Assembly: GCA_021159265.1 (NCBI GenBank)
Contig: JAGGSD010000360.1
Span: 1 to 7,600 of the forward strand
From: Syntrophobacterales bacterium
Lineage (GTDB): Bacteria; Desulfobacterota; Syntrophia; Syntrophales; UBA6807
Direction: 5' to 3'
Length of the DNA: 7,600 nucleotides
Below the pieces are notes generated by a model. It worked only from the letters and a program-made list of their open reading frames with translations, was not told the DNA's origin and ran no database searches. Both the position numbers and the translations under genes were made by a program. This document shows, one piece after another, positions 1 through 5,889 of the stretch (its first letter is position 1; each line of letters begins with the position of its first letter).

Positions 1-329
1 ATCGACTGGATCATCAAGCGCAACCTTCGAAAAGAATCCCTCGACAGATGGCTGGAAATAGCAAAGGAAAACGGAGAATCACATTGCCCTTTAACTTTCC
101 CCAGGAAGAATGGATCTCATTAAGGACCACAAACATAATTGAACGGCTCAACAAGGAATTTAAACGCAGAACAAAGCCCATGGAAATCGCAGCAGGGGAA
201 CATGCCTGCTATACGCTCCTGACTTCTATCTGCTTAAAGATGGAATTGCACTGGAGATCAAACCCTGTAGGGAAAGTGCGTAACAAGCTGCCATTCTTTA
301 AAGAATCGGCTTTTGATAATTTTACATAA
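1..329 (+). pseudogene. IS256-family (Mutator-type) transposase, 3' remnant
   Basis: This is the C-terminal part of a DDE transposase of the IS256/Mutator family, cut by the window start. From about position 90 the frame reads FNFPQEEW, then RTTNIIERLNKEFKRRTKP, the hallmark C-terminal block of this family, and ends at TAA 327-329 after a basic tail. Upstream of position 90 the same frame reads a basic run unlike the family. Another frame, from position 1, has no stop until about 118 and includes CPLTF just where the family normally has a C-L-T-F stretch before NFPQEEW. I therefore infer a frameshift or small deletion near 85-95. The ATG at 48 would be a chance start within the remnant. The family call is strong; the exact lesion and how much lies outside the window are uncertain. 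It is probably inactive. Confidence 0.8.
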
Positions 330-957
330 TTAACTTGGCACTACCATTGTTCTTGCTGTTTACAAACAACAAAGGGAAGACGATATCACTTACGCAGCAT
401 GGTATCCAGACCGCGAGAAAGAGAAAAAGAAACACAATAACATACGATAACCAGTTTAATGTTTCTCCGGTCGCCATGATAATATGAAACAGGGATGCCC
501 AAGTGCTTAATAAGACATGCCCGGCATGCGGAAATTTCGTTGTCGGCCGGAAGTATGCTATGGCGATACCCAGTATTGCAAGGGGATTAACCAACCACCA
601 TTTTTCAATGAAACCGATGTGAACGCCTCTATTTGGCATATCTAGCATGACCTCTGACAGGTAAGGAATTACTGAATCACTCAATGTGGCTATTCCTATG
701 GAACCTGCATAGCCTATAGCCAGCAGAATCCAGATATTACACTTATATTTGAATCCTCCGCATTTATGGAGTTTGTACATGGAAGCGGTGACAAGCGCGC
801 TGAGAATGACATGTATCGGATGAAGTATATAGAATATATTATAGGAAGTCCTGGCAGATATATTATGGAAAAGAATCATGATGATGATTCCTGTTAATGC
901 TCCGAAAAGAGTGAAGGGGGAATGGTTTTTTAATTCGGTAGAAATTTGTTTAATCAT
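322..957 (-). CDS. Polytopic membrane protein of unknown function with paired His motifs
   Basis: I do not recognise a named family. The 211-residue product has about six hydrophobic segments, near residues 13-32, 40-62, 74-100, 120-137, 145-162 and 168-199. Polar residues that could bind metal sit in or beside them: H46 and H49 (HPIH), H113, H144 and H147 (HAGH), H158, and C187-C188 followed by D191. The ATG at 955-957 has a strong ribosome site (GAGGAG, 963-968) six bases upstream, so the start is secure. The gene lies 77 bases downstream of a Fur-family regulator on the same strand, which suggests co-transcription or shared control and a role in metal transport or sensing; that role is inference only. 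The stop (322-324) overlaps the transposase remnant, and the final residues (GSAKLIM) may come from the insertion-sequence end, so the C-terminus may not be ancestral. Confidence 0.8.
   Translation of the reverse strand: MIKQISTELKNHSPFTLFGALTGIIIMILFHNISARTSYNIFYILHPIHVILSALVTASMYKLHKCGGFKYKCNIWILLAIGYAGSIGIATLSDSVIPYLSEVMLDMPNRGVHIGFIEKWWLVNPLAILGIAIAYFRPTTKFPHAGHVLLSTWASLFHIIMATGETLNWLSYVIVFLFLFLAVWIPCCVSDIVFPLLFVNSKNNGSAKLIM
334..345 (+). repeat. Possible right terminal repeat of the IS256-type element
   Basis: CTTGGCACTACC lies five bases after the transposase stop. Read inward it is GGTAGTGCCAAG, which resembles the GGNTAGTGNCAAG-like tips I associate with Mutator-type insertion sequences. 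A similar string, GGATAGTGTCCAG, occurs at 1719-1731. If this is the element boundary, the last codons of the membrane gene 322-957 are element-derived. The partner end and target duplication are outside the window, so this is tentative. Confidence 0.35.
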
Positions 958-962
958 TTTCG

Positions 963-968
963 CTCCTC
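963..968 (-). promoter_or_regulatory. Strong Shine-Dalgarno for the membrane-protein gene
   Basis: On the minus strand GAGGAG precedes the ATG at 957 by six bases. It is the clearest ribosome binding site among the leftward genes and fixes this start. Confidence 0.75.
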
Positions 969-999
969 ATGCTAAAAAGAACTCGGTTTCCTCTTCAGT

Positions 1000-1025
1000 A
1001 CATGTTTTGATTTGTCGAACATGTT
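1000..1025. repeat. Pair of ACATGTT boxes upstream of the membrane gene
   Basis: ACATGTT occurs at 1000-1006 and again at 1019-1025, each built on the palindromic core ACATGT and spaced 19 bases start to start. The pair lies between the Fur-like gene and the membrane gene, 43-68 bases upstream of the latter's start. It could be an operator giving the second gene its own control, but two six-base palindromes can occur by chance. Confidence 0.3.
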
Positions 1026-1034
1026 ATATGCAAC

Positions 1035-1481
1035 TTAATTACTTTTAGCTTTCTGACAGTTTTCGCATATTCCCGTTATAATTACATTTATTCCTTCAAT
1101 CGTAAAATTGTGTGGCCTCGCCAGCCAATTCCAGGTTTGCGATATGGTAAGAGGCTCAAGACATGTCATGATCCTGCATGATGTGCAATAAAAATGAGCG
1201 TGAACGGGACTATGATGGCAGGCCATTTCATAATAATTAGTTCCATTTCCTGTGGGGATTTTCCTTATGATTCCTCTTTTCTTAAAACATGATAAAATAC
1301 GGTGAACAGTAACCTTGTTAATTTTCTGACGATCGTTCATCATTTTAAGAATGTTGCCTGCAGACACAGGTCTGTCAGAGCGGATTAAGATATTCAGCAC
1401 AGCCACCCGCTGCGGAGTTCTGCTTAATTTGGCGTCCTTTAAGCTTTGATATACGTCACAAAACTCACCATTCCTGTTCAT
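1035..1481 (-). CDS. Fur-family metal-responsive transcriptional regulator (Fur/Zur/PerR type)
   Basis: A 148-residue DNA-binding metalloregulator, the usual Fur-family length. The N-terminal winged helix begins with LSRTPQRVAVLNIL (about residues 19-32). The recognition helix region reads KVTVHRILSCFKKRGII (about 56-72), with His where most Fur proteins have Tyr in TVYR. The C-terminal dimerisation domain has the His-rich HHSPVHAHFYC (89-99) and two CxxC pairs, C99/C102 and C139/C142, expected to hold structural zinc. Which metal it senses cannot be told; the HAHFYCTSC block is somewhat Zur-like. I chose the ATG at 1479-1481 because it gives a normal N-terminus. An upstream in-frame ATG at 1551-1553 would add 24 mostly hydrophobic residues not typical of the family (total 172). 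Neither start has a convincing Shine-Dalgarno. The downstream membrane gene is the likely target. Confidence 0.9.
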   Translation of the reverse strand: MNRNGEFCDVYQSLKDAKLSRTPQRVAVLNILIRSDRPVSAGNILKMMNDRQKINKVTVHRILSCFKKRGIIRKIPTGNGTNYYEMACHHSPVHAHFYCTSCRIMTCLEPLTISQTWNWLARPHNFTIEGINVIITGICENCQKAKSN

Positions 1482-1541
1482 AAAAGGTTCAATATCATAA
1501 ACGCAACTCACTTGCAAATAAAAAATTACAATTTTAATCTG

Positions 1542-1578
1542 TATTATTTTCATGAATGGTGTATAAATGAAAATTATT
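1542..1578. promoter_or_regulatory. AT-rich inverted repeat, candidate autoregulatory operator
   Basis: ATTTTCAT at 1546-1553 is perfectly complementary to ATGAAAAT at 1567-1574 across a 13-base spacer, and the match extends imperfectly to 10 of 12 bases (1542-1553 with 1567-1578). It lies just upstream of the preferred start of the Fur-like gene, where autoregulation would act. It does not match a classical Fur box closely, and AT-rich DNA yields such repeats by chance. Confidence 0.3.
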
Positions 1579-1597
1579 TGAACAGCACATTGAAAGC

Positions 1598-1629
1598 TCC
1601 ATTATGCCGTTTAGCGGCATTATAATGGA
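1598..1629. repeat. Imperfect stem-loop with a three-base bulge
   Basis: TCCATTATGCCG (1598-1609) pairs with CGGC (1615-1618) and, after the bulged ATT (1619-1621), with ATAATGGA (1622-1629). The loop is TTTAG. Twelve base pairs make chance formation unlikely. It could be part of the repeat cluster that follows, or a transcript-level structure between the two divergent genes. Its function is unknown. Confidence 0.5.
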
Positions 1630-1655
1630 AAGTAACTTTTACAAAGCATGTTTAA

Positions 1656-1710
1656 GGCCGATGGGGGCATCGGCCCCTACATATTGTAGGGCCTGTTCCC
1701 CGAACAGGCC
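1656..1710. repeat. Head-to-head pair of GTAG-headed hairpins (REP doublet/REPIN-like)
   Basis: Two perfect hairpins lie back to back. The left one has stem GGCCGATG/CATCGGCC (1656-1663, 1668-1675) with loop GGGG. The right one has stem GGCCTGTTC/GAACAGGCC (1690-1698, 1702-1710) with loop CCC. Between them CCCTAC (1675-1680) and GTAGGG (1686-1691) are also complementary around ATATT. Read outward, each 25-base half begins GTAGGG, runs through a palindrome with a C-rich loop and ends GGCC, while the inner stem bases differ yet still pair. A GTAG tetranucleotide at the foot of a palindrome, arranged in inverted pairs, is the signature of REP sequences mobilised by RAYT (TnpA-REP) transposases. 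Assignment to that class is inference from form alone. Confidence 0.65.
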
Positions 1711-1716
1711 GTGTAT

Positions 1717-1742
1717 CTGGATAGTGTCCAGTGAAATCAACA
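1717..1742. repeat. Possible insertion-sequence tip or small hairpin
   Basis: CTGGA (1717-1721) and TCCAG (1727-1731) form a five-base inverted repeat around TAGTG. The stretch GGATAGTGTCCAGTGAAATC also resembles the inward reading of the presumed element end at 334-345 (GGTAGTGCCAAGTTAATT). It may be a relic left tip of a related element upstream of the peptidase gene. Similarity is partial and the call is weak. Confidence 0.25.
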
Positions 1743-1795
1743 AGTTATATTAAATTCGCCCAAACGAGTTACTTGAAAGATGTAGTCATATTTAC

Positions 1796-1800
1796 GGAGG
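1796..1800 (+). promoter_or_regulatory. Shine-Dalgarno that fixes the peptidase start at 1806
   Basis: GGAGG ends five bases before ATG 1806. The reading frame is open upstream to a GTG at 1731, but that GTG sits in repeat-like DNA without a ribosome site, and the 25 extra residues are not expected in the family. The downstream start gives MKIVHGFELL, the typical PreP N-terminus. Confidence 0.8.
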
Positions 1801-1805
1801 CTGAA

Positions 1806-4793
1806 ATGAAAATAGTACATGGCTTTGAGTTGCTAAAAGATGAAGATATCGTGGAATTGCTAACAAGGGCTAAATTTTATCGGCACGTTAAGACAGGCAC
1901 TGAACTGCTCTCGCTTATGAACGATGATGAAAATAAGGTATTCGGAATTACCTTTCGTACCCCGGCTGGTGATTCTACAGGTTTGCCGCACATCATGGAA
2001 CACTCTGTTCTTTGCGGGTCAAGGAAATATCCCGTTAAAGAACCTTTTGTGGAAATTCTCAAGGGTTCGCTGCAGACATTTCTTAATGCCATGACCTATC
2101 CTGATAAGACCTGTTATCCCGTGGCAAGTCAAAATATTCAGGACTTTTATAATCTCATTGATGTATATCTTGATGCGGTTTTTTATCCCAACATTTCCCC
2201 TTTTATTTTTCAGCAGGAAGGATGGCACTATGAACTTGAGAAGCCGGATGGTCCGCTTTCATACAAAGGTGTAGTCTTTAACGAGATGAAGGGGGCTTAT
2301 TCGTCGCCTGACAGCCTGATCGCCGAGTATTCCCGGCAATCTCTTTTTCCTGACAACAGCTATGGCTTTGATTCTGGAGGAGACCCCGAAGTTATTCCAT
2401 CACTCAGTTTTGAACAATTCAGGGAGTTTCATCAAAAGTATTACCATCCATCGAATGCCCGTGTCTTCTTCTGCGGGGATGATAATCCTGATGAACGGCT
2501 GCGCCTGGTAAATGAGTACCTGAAGGATTTTGAACGGCTGGATATTGACTCAACGATAAAATTGCAGAAACATTTCGACCATCCTAAACGCATTGTTCAT
2601 TACTATGCATCAGGGCAAGATAAAGCTTCGCGATCGAAGGGAATGATTACCGTGAACTGGCTTCTCTGCGAAACAACTGATGTCCAAACCAATATGGCTC
2701 TTCATATCCTCAGTTATATCCTTCTAGGGATGCCCGGTTCTCCCCTTCGCAAAGCGCTTATTGATTCAGGATTAGGTGAGGATATCGCCGGTGTTGGATT
2801 GGAAGATGAGCTGAAACAAATGTTTTTTTCCGTTGGGCTGAAAGGAGCTAATGTTGAAAAAGCCTACCTTGTGGAAAAACTTATCCTTGATACTTTAACC
2901 GGTTTAGCCAGGGACGGTATCGATCCTCAGACAATCGAGGCATCGATAAACACAATAGAATTCAGTTTGCGTGAAAATAATACGGGGAGTTATCCCCGTG
3001 GGCTGGCACTTATGCTTCGTTCTTTAACCACGTGGCTTTATGACAGCGATCCAGTGGCTTTACTGGGTTTTGAATCTCCCTTGAAGGCAGTAAAAAATTG
3101 CATAAGTAAAGATAAAACATATTTTGAAGATTTAATTGATCATTTTTTTGTCAAAAATACACACCGTACTACGGTTATATTAAAACCTGACTCCAATCTC
3201 AGAGAGAAGATGGAGGCAGCAGAAAAAAAGAAACTTGCTGAAATCAAAAATGCAATGGCAAATGCTCAGTCTTCAGCGAGCCCAGACTCCGGCGAGCTCA
3301 GTCGAACCGTCGAATCGCCCGGTCGAGCCGTTGAGTCGTTGCAATCAGTAATAAATAATACACGTGAACTCAATAAAATGCAGGAAACACCGGATTTACC
3401 TGAATCGCTGGCAAAGATTCCTGTTCTGAAACATGCAGATCTGAATAAAAAGAATAAAACAATTCCCCTTGCACTTTTTGATCAAGAAGGCACACGCATT
3501 TTGTATCACGATCTTTCCACCAATGGAATAGTTTATATGGATGTGGGATTTAATTTGCACACATTGCCACAGGAGTATCTTCCTTATGTTCCTCTTTTTG
3601 GCAGGGCCCTTCTTCAGATGGGTACGGAAAAAGAAGATTTTGTAAAACTTTCGCAACGAATAAGCCGGAAGACCGGAGGAATACATCCCGCATCGTTCAC
3701 CTCCGTTATCAAAAACAGTAACAAGACTGCGGCGTGGCTTTTTCTTTGCGGCAAGGTAATGCAAAACCAGTTGGGAGAGCTCTTAAGTATTATCGAAGAC
3801 ATCCTCTTGTCTCCCCGGCTGGATAACAGGGAACGCTTCAGGCAGATGGTGTTGGAAGAAAAGGCGAGGTATGAACAGGGACTGGTGCCCGGCGGTCATC
3901 AGATTGTTAATACCCGTTTGCGGTCTCATTTTTCTGAGGCGGGGTGGCTCGGTGAGCAGATGAACGGCATAAGTTATCTCTTTTTCCTGAGGCGGCTTGC
4001 CAGGGATGTGGACAAAGATTGGTCTGCTGTCCATGCTGTCCTTGAAAAAATGTTACAGATTTTTGTCAACAGAAAATCCATGATCGTTAATGTTACCATT
4101 GATAGTCATGGCTGGTCTTATGTTGAGCCTCGTATTCGTGGATTTTTGGGGACGTTGCCGGAAGTATCTGCAAATACAGCAGAATGGTTACCTCAGCGCT
4201 TTGACGATTTTGAAGGTATGACAATTCCCGCTCAGATCAATTATGTAGGTAAAGGCGGGAATCTTTATGAAATGGGATATAAATTTCATGGATCGGTCAA
4301 TGTGATATCAAAGTACCTCCGCACCACGTGGTTGTGGGAACGAGTTCGCGTACAGGGCGGAGCTTACGGCGCCTTCTGTCTGTTCAACAGCCTTTCCGGG
4401 GTATTGACCTTTTTGTCATACAGGGATCCAAATCTTGTGAAAACGGTTGAAATCTTCGATAAAACGACTGAGTTTCTGCGTAATATTGACCTCAGCCGTG
4501 AAGAACTGACAAAGAGTATCATAGGCGCCATAGGAGATATAGACACGTATATGCTTCCCGATGCGAAGGGATATATTTCCCTGTTGCAGTATCTCAATGG
4601 AAATAACGATGAAGACCGCCAGCAGATGCGCGATGAAGTATTGTCAACGACGGTCGATGATTTCAGGAATTTCGCTGATGTGCTGGAAGGAGTGAAAGAA
4701 AACGGGTTGGTAAAGGCCCTTGGTTCAAAAGGAGCGATAGAAGAAGCGGTGAGAAATCATCAATTGCCTTTGAAGATTATTGAAGTAATGTAG
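1806..4793 (+). CDS. M16C zinc metallopeptidase, presequence protease (PreP/PITRM1)-like
   Basis: A 995-residue peptidase of the insulinase superfamily, subfamily M16C, matching the full length of PreP enzymes, which degrade unstructured peptides inside a closed two-halved chamber. The inverted zinc motif HIMEH gives H62, catalytic E65 and H66, inside the family block TGLPHIMEHSVLCGSRKYPV. The third zinc ligand is E160 in GVVFNEMKGAYSSPDS. The C-terminal half retains RVQGGAYG with R848 and Y854, the Arg/Tyr pair used in substrate binding and catalysis. The helical M16C-associated hinge lies around residues 460-570, including EKKKLAEIKNAM and the QETPDLPESLAKIP stretch. No signal peptide is seen, so it is probably cytoplasmic. 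Residues 489-511 look like an insertion absent from relatives (see separate entry). It appears intact and stands alone, 430 bases from the next gene. Confidence 0.95.
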   Translation: MKIVHGFELLKDEDIVELLTRAKFYRHVKTGTELLSLMNDDENKVFGITFRTPAGDSTGLPHIMEHSVLCGSRKYPVKEPFVEILKGSLQTFLNAMTYPDKTCYPVASQNIQDFYNLIDVYLDAVFYPNISPFIFQQEGWHYELEKPDGPLSYKGVVFNEMKGAYSSPDSLIAEYSRQSLFPDNSYGFDSGGDPEVIPSLSFEQFREFHQKYYHPSNARVFFCGDDNPDERLRLVNEYLKDFERLDIDSTIKLQKHFDHPKRIVHYYASGQDKASRSKGMITVNWLLCETTDVQTNMALHILSYILLGMPGSPLRKALIDSGLGEDIAGVGLEDELKQMFFSVGLKGANVEKAYLVEKLILDTLTGLARDGIDPQTIEASINTIEFSLRENNTGSYPRGLALMLRSLTTWLYDSDPVALLGFESPLKAVKNCISKDKTYFEDLIDHFFVKNTHRTTVILKPDSNLREKMEAAEKKKLAEIKNAMANAQSSASPDSGELSRTVESPGRAVESLQSVINNTRELNKMQETPDLPESLAKIPVLKHADLNKKNKTIPLALFDQEGTRILYHDLSTNGIVYMDVGFNLHTLPQEYLPYVPLFGRALLQMGTEKEDFVKLSQRISRKTGGIHPASFTSVIKNSNKTAAWLFLCGKVMQNQLGELLSIIEDILLSPRLDNRERFRQMVLEEKARYEQGLVPGGHQIVNTRLRSHFSEAGWLGEQMNGISYLFFLRRLARDVDKDWSAVHAVLEKMLQIFVNRKSMIVNVTIDSHGWSYVEPRIRGFLGTLPEVSANTAEWLPQRFDDFEGMTIPAQINYVGKGGNLYEMGYKFHGSVNVISKYLRTTWLWERVRVQGGAYGAFCLFNSLSGVLTFLSYRDPNLVKTVEIFDKTTEFLRNIDLSREELTKSIIGAIGDIDTYMLPDAKGYISLLQYLNGNNDEDRQQMRDEVLSTTVDDFRNFADVLEGVKENGLVKALGSKGAIEEAVRNHQLPLKIIEVM
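3270..3338 (+). repeat. GC-rich in-frame insertion with 21-base tandem units in the peptidase hinge
   Basis: This 69-base segment codes for 23 residues (489-511) rich in Ser, Glu, Pro and Gly. Removing it joins KNAMANAQ to LQSVINNTRELNKMQETPD, which is how PreP hinges normally read. By hand count 45 of 69 bases are G or C (65%), well above the flanks. It contains GTCGAACCGTCGAATCG (3301-3317) and GTCGAGCCGTTGAGTCG (3322-3338), matching at 14 of 17 with a 21-base period, giving the heptads SRTVESP and GRAVESL. It is also loosely palindromic: GACTC at 3285-3289 with GAGTC at 3333-3337, and CCGGCGA with TCGCCCGG. This resembles a mobile palindromic element settled in frame in a permissive linker. 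Confidence 0.6.
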
Positions 4794-4872
4794 GCATGAG
4801 CTCCCTCGAACTTCAAGGACAACAATTTAATGCAGCAAAGCCGCAAAGGCAAAAGTCTAAAGGCCGGGAATT

Positions 4873-4911
4873 AAAACTAAAAAGTCAGATTTGTTTTTAC
4901 TTTTCAGCTTT
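4873..4911. repeat. Imperfect AT-rich inverted repeat downstream of the peptidase gene
   Basis: AAAACTAAAAAGT (4873-4885) and ACTTTTCAGCTTT (4899-4911) pair at 11 of 13 positions around a 13-base loop ending in five T residues. It lies 80 bases after the peptidase stop. It lacks the GC-rich stem of a Rho-independent terminator, so a terminator role is doubtful; it may be a degraded dispersed repeat. Confidence 0.4.
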
Positions 4912-5085
4912 CTTCTTATCTATTTAAGCTCACGGCAATGTCAAAGTCATAAATAAGGAGGATTTGTCCAAGTCAGTTGCGGTATAAGTACCATAGAATT
5001 TTCATGTCGGACATCACTGCTGTCAGGTTAAATTTTCTTGGCCTGTAAAACATCATTTAATGATAGAAGGTTATGGCAGTTTTTT

Positions 5086-5130
5086 AATTTATCGATTTTA
5101 AATTTTTTCAAATACTGCGATCAATAAATT
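5086..5130. repeat. Inverted repeat upstream of the methyltransferase gene
   Basis: AATTTATCGAT (5086-5096) and ATCAATAAATT (5120-5130) pair at 10 of 11 positions around a 23-base AT-rich loop. It sits about 50 bases upstream of the predicted -35 element and could bind a regulator. The high AT content lowers its significance. Confidence 0.3.
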
Positions 5131-5176
5131 CAATAACTTGCTGTTGAAAATTGCCAAGAATTCAGATTAACACCGA

Positions 5177-5206
5177 TTTCCACAGTTGGTATAACCGTCA
5201 TATAAT
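5177..5206 (+). promoter_or_regulatory. Sigma-70-type promoter for the methyltransferase gene
   Basis: A perfect -10 hexamer TATAAT (5201-5206) lies 18 bases downstream of TTTCCA (5177-5182), a weak -35 matching 4 of 6. Transcription would start near 5213, giving a very short leader that still contains the AGGA ribosome site (5213-5216) seven bases before the ATG. Confidence 0.45.
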
Positions 5207-5223
5207 CCACACAGGAAGCCTTT

Positions 5224-5871
5224 ATGGGGAAATTATATAAAGATTCAAGAGTTGAATTAACAAGATTTACCGCTGCGCACTATGATTCTATCATGAATTT
5301 GATGAGCCTTGGGTACTATGCTCACTTTATAAAAAAAGCGGTTTCCCTGATGCACATACAGCCGGAAGATAAGATTCTTGACTTGGGATGTGGTACAGGA
5401 AGGAATGCTCACCTGATGGTGTCATACCTTTCTGAAAAAGGCAGACTATTGGGAATGGATATCTCTTATGAGATGGAAAAACAATTTCGTTCACGCTTTA
5501 AACAATTCACAAATGTTTCTTTCCTTAGGCAGCGGATTGATCAGCCGTTTGAATTTACGGAAACTTTTGATAAGGCATTTATCTCATTTGTTATACATGG
5601 GCTTCCTCACGAGGCAAGAGAAGAAACCATTCAAAATATCACCGATCATCTCAAACCCGGGGGCAAGTTTTTTATTTTAGATTACAATGAATTCACACTA
5701 CGGGATATGCCACTGTATATGCGTGTTCCTTTCAAGATTATGGAATGCCCCCATGCATTCGATTTTATAAAGAGGGACTGGAAGGAAATCCTCAAAGATT
5801 TCGGATTCCAGACGTTTCAGGAACATCTGTTCTTTTGGAATTACGCGCGGCTCCTCGAAGCATCTTTATGA
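5224..5871 (+). CDS. Class I SAM-dependent methyltransferase
   Basis: A 215-residue soluble protein with a single Rossmann-like methyltransferase domain. Motif I is ILDLGCGTG (51-59), the SAM-binding loop. The acidic residue closing the second strand is D79 in LLGMDIS. The motif after strand 4 is FDKAFISFVIHGLPH (115-129), and the post-catalytic block LKPGGKFFILDY lies at 143-154. The arrangement is closest to UbiE/COQ5-like and small-molecule methyltransferases, but the acceptor cannot be told from sequence; quinone, lipid or metabolite O-/C-methylation are all possible. The start is supported by AGGA seven bases upstream and a promoter-like -10 close by. It appears monocistronic, ending 18 bases from the stop of the convergent membrane gene, with no obvious terminator between. 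The length suits a single-domain enzyme and no lesion is seen. Confidence 0.9.
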   Translation: MGKLYKDSRVELTRFTAAHYDSIMNLMSLGYYAHFIKKAVSLMHIQPEDKILDLGCGTGRNAHLMVSYLSEKGRLLGMDISYEMEKQFRSRFKQFTNVSFLRQRIDQPFEFTETFDKAFISFVIHGLPHEAREETIQNITDHLKPGGKFFILDYNEFTLRDMPLYMRVPFKIMECPHAFDFIKRDWKEILKDFGFQTFQEHLFFWNYARLLEASL

Positions 5872-5889
5872 GACTTTGTTCTTCTGAAA

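Larger units (their letters stand above)
4794..5223. other. AT-rich intergenic region without a supported gene
   Basis: No credible coding frame, tRNA or GC-rich terminator is visible in these 430 bases. A perfect AAGGAGG at 4955-4961 is followed only by a seven-codon frame from TTG. A 13-base palindrome, ATCATTTAATGAT, is at 5052-5064. Two longer inverted repeats and a promoter are listed separately. It could be the site of a decayed gene or an unrecognised small RNA, but nothing positive supports either. Confidence 0.6.

Noticed and set aside
1731..1805. GTG-initiated 25-codon extension of the peptidase gene
   Set aside because: It starts in repeat-like sequence without a ribosome site, while ATG 1806 has GGAGG at ideal spacing and yields the family N-terminus.
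3396..3764. Leftward 122-codon open frame inside the peptidase gene
   Set aside because: It is the antisense shadow of a conserved coding sequence, with low-complexity, Lys-rich content.
4873..4911. Rho-independent terminator for the peptidase gene
   Set aside because: The stem is almost all A/T and interrupted, with no T-tract directly after the right arm.
4955..4987. Perfect AAGGAGG suggesting a hidden small gene
   Set aside because: The only start nearby is TTG, giving seven codons before a stop; no longer frame follows.
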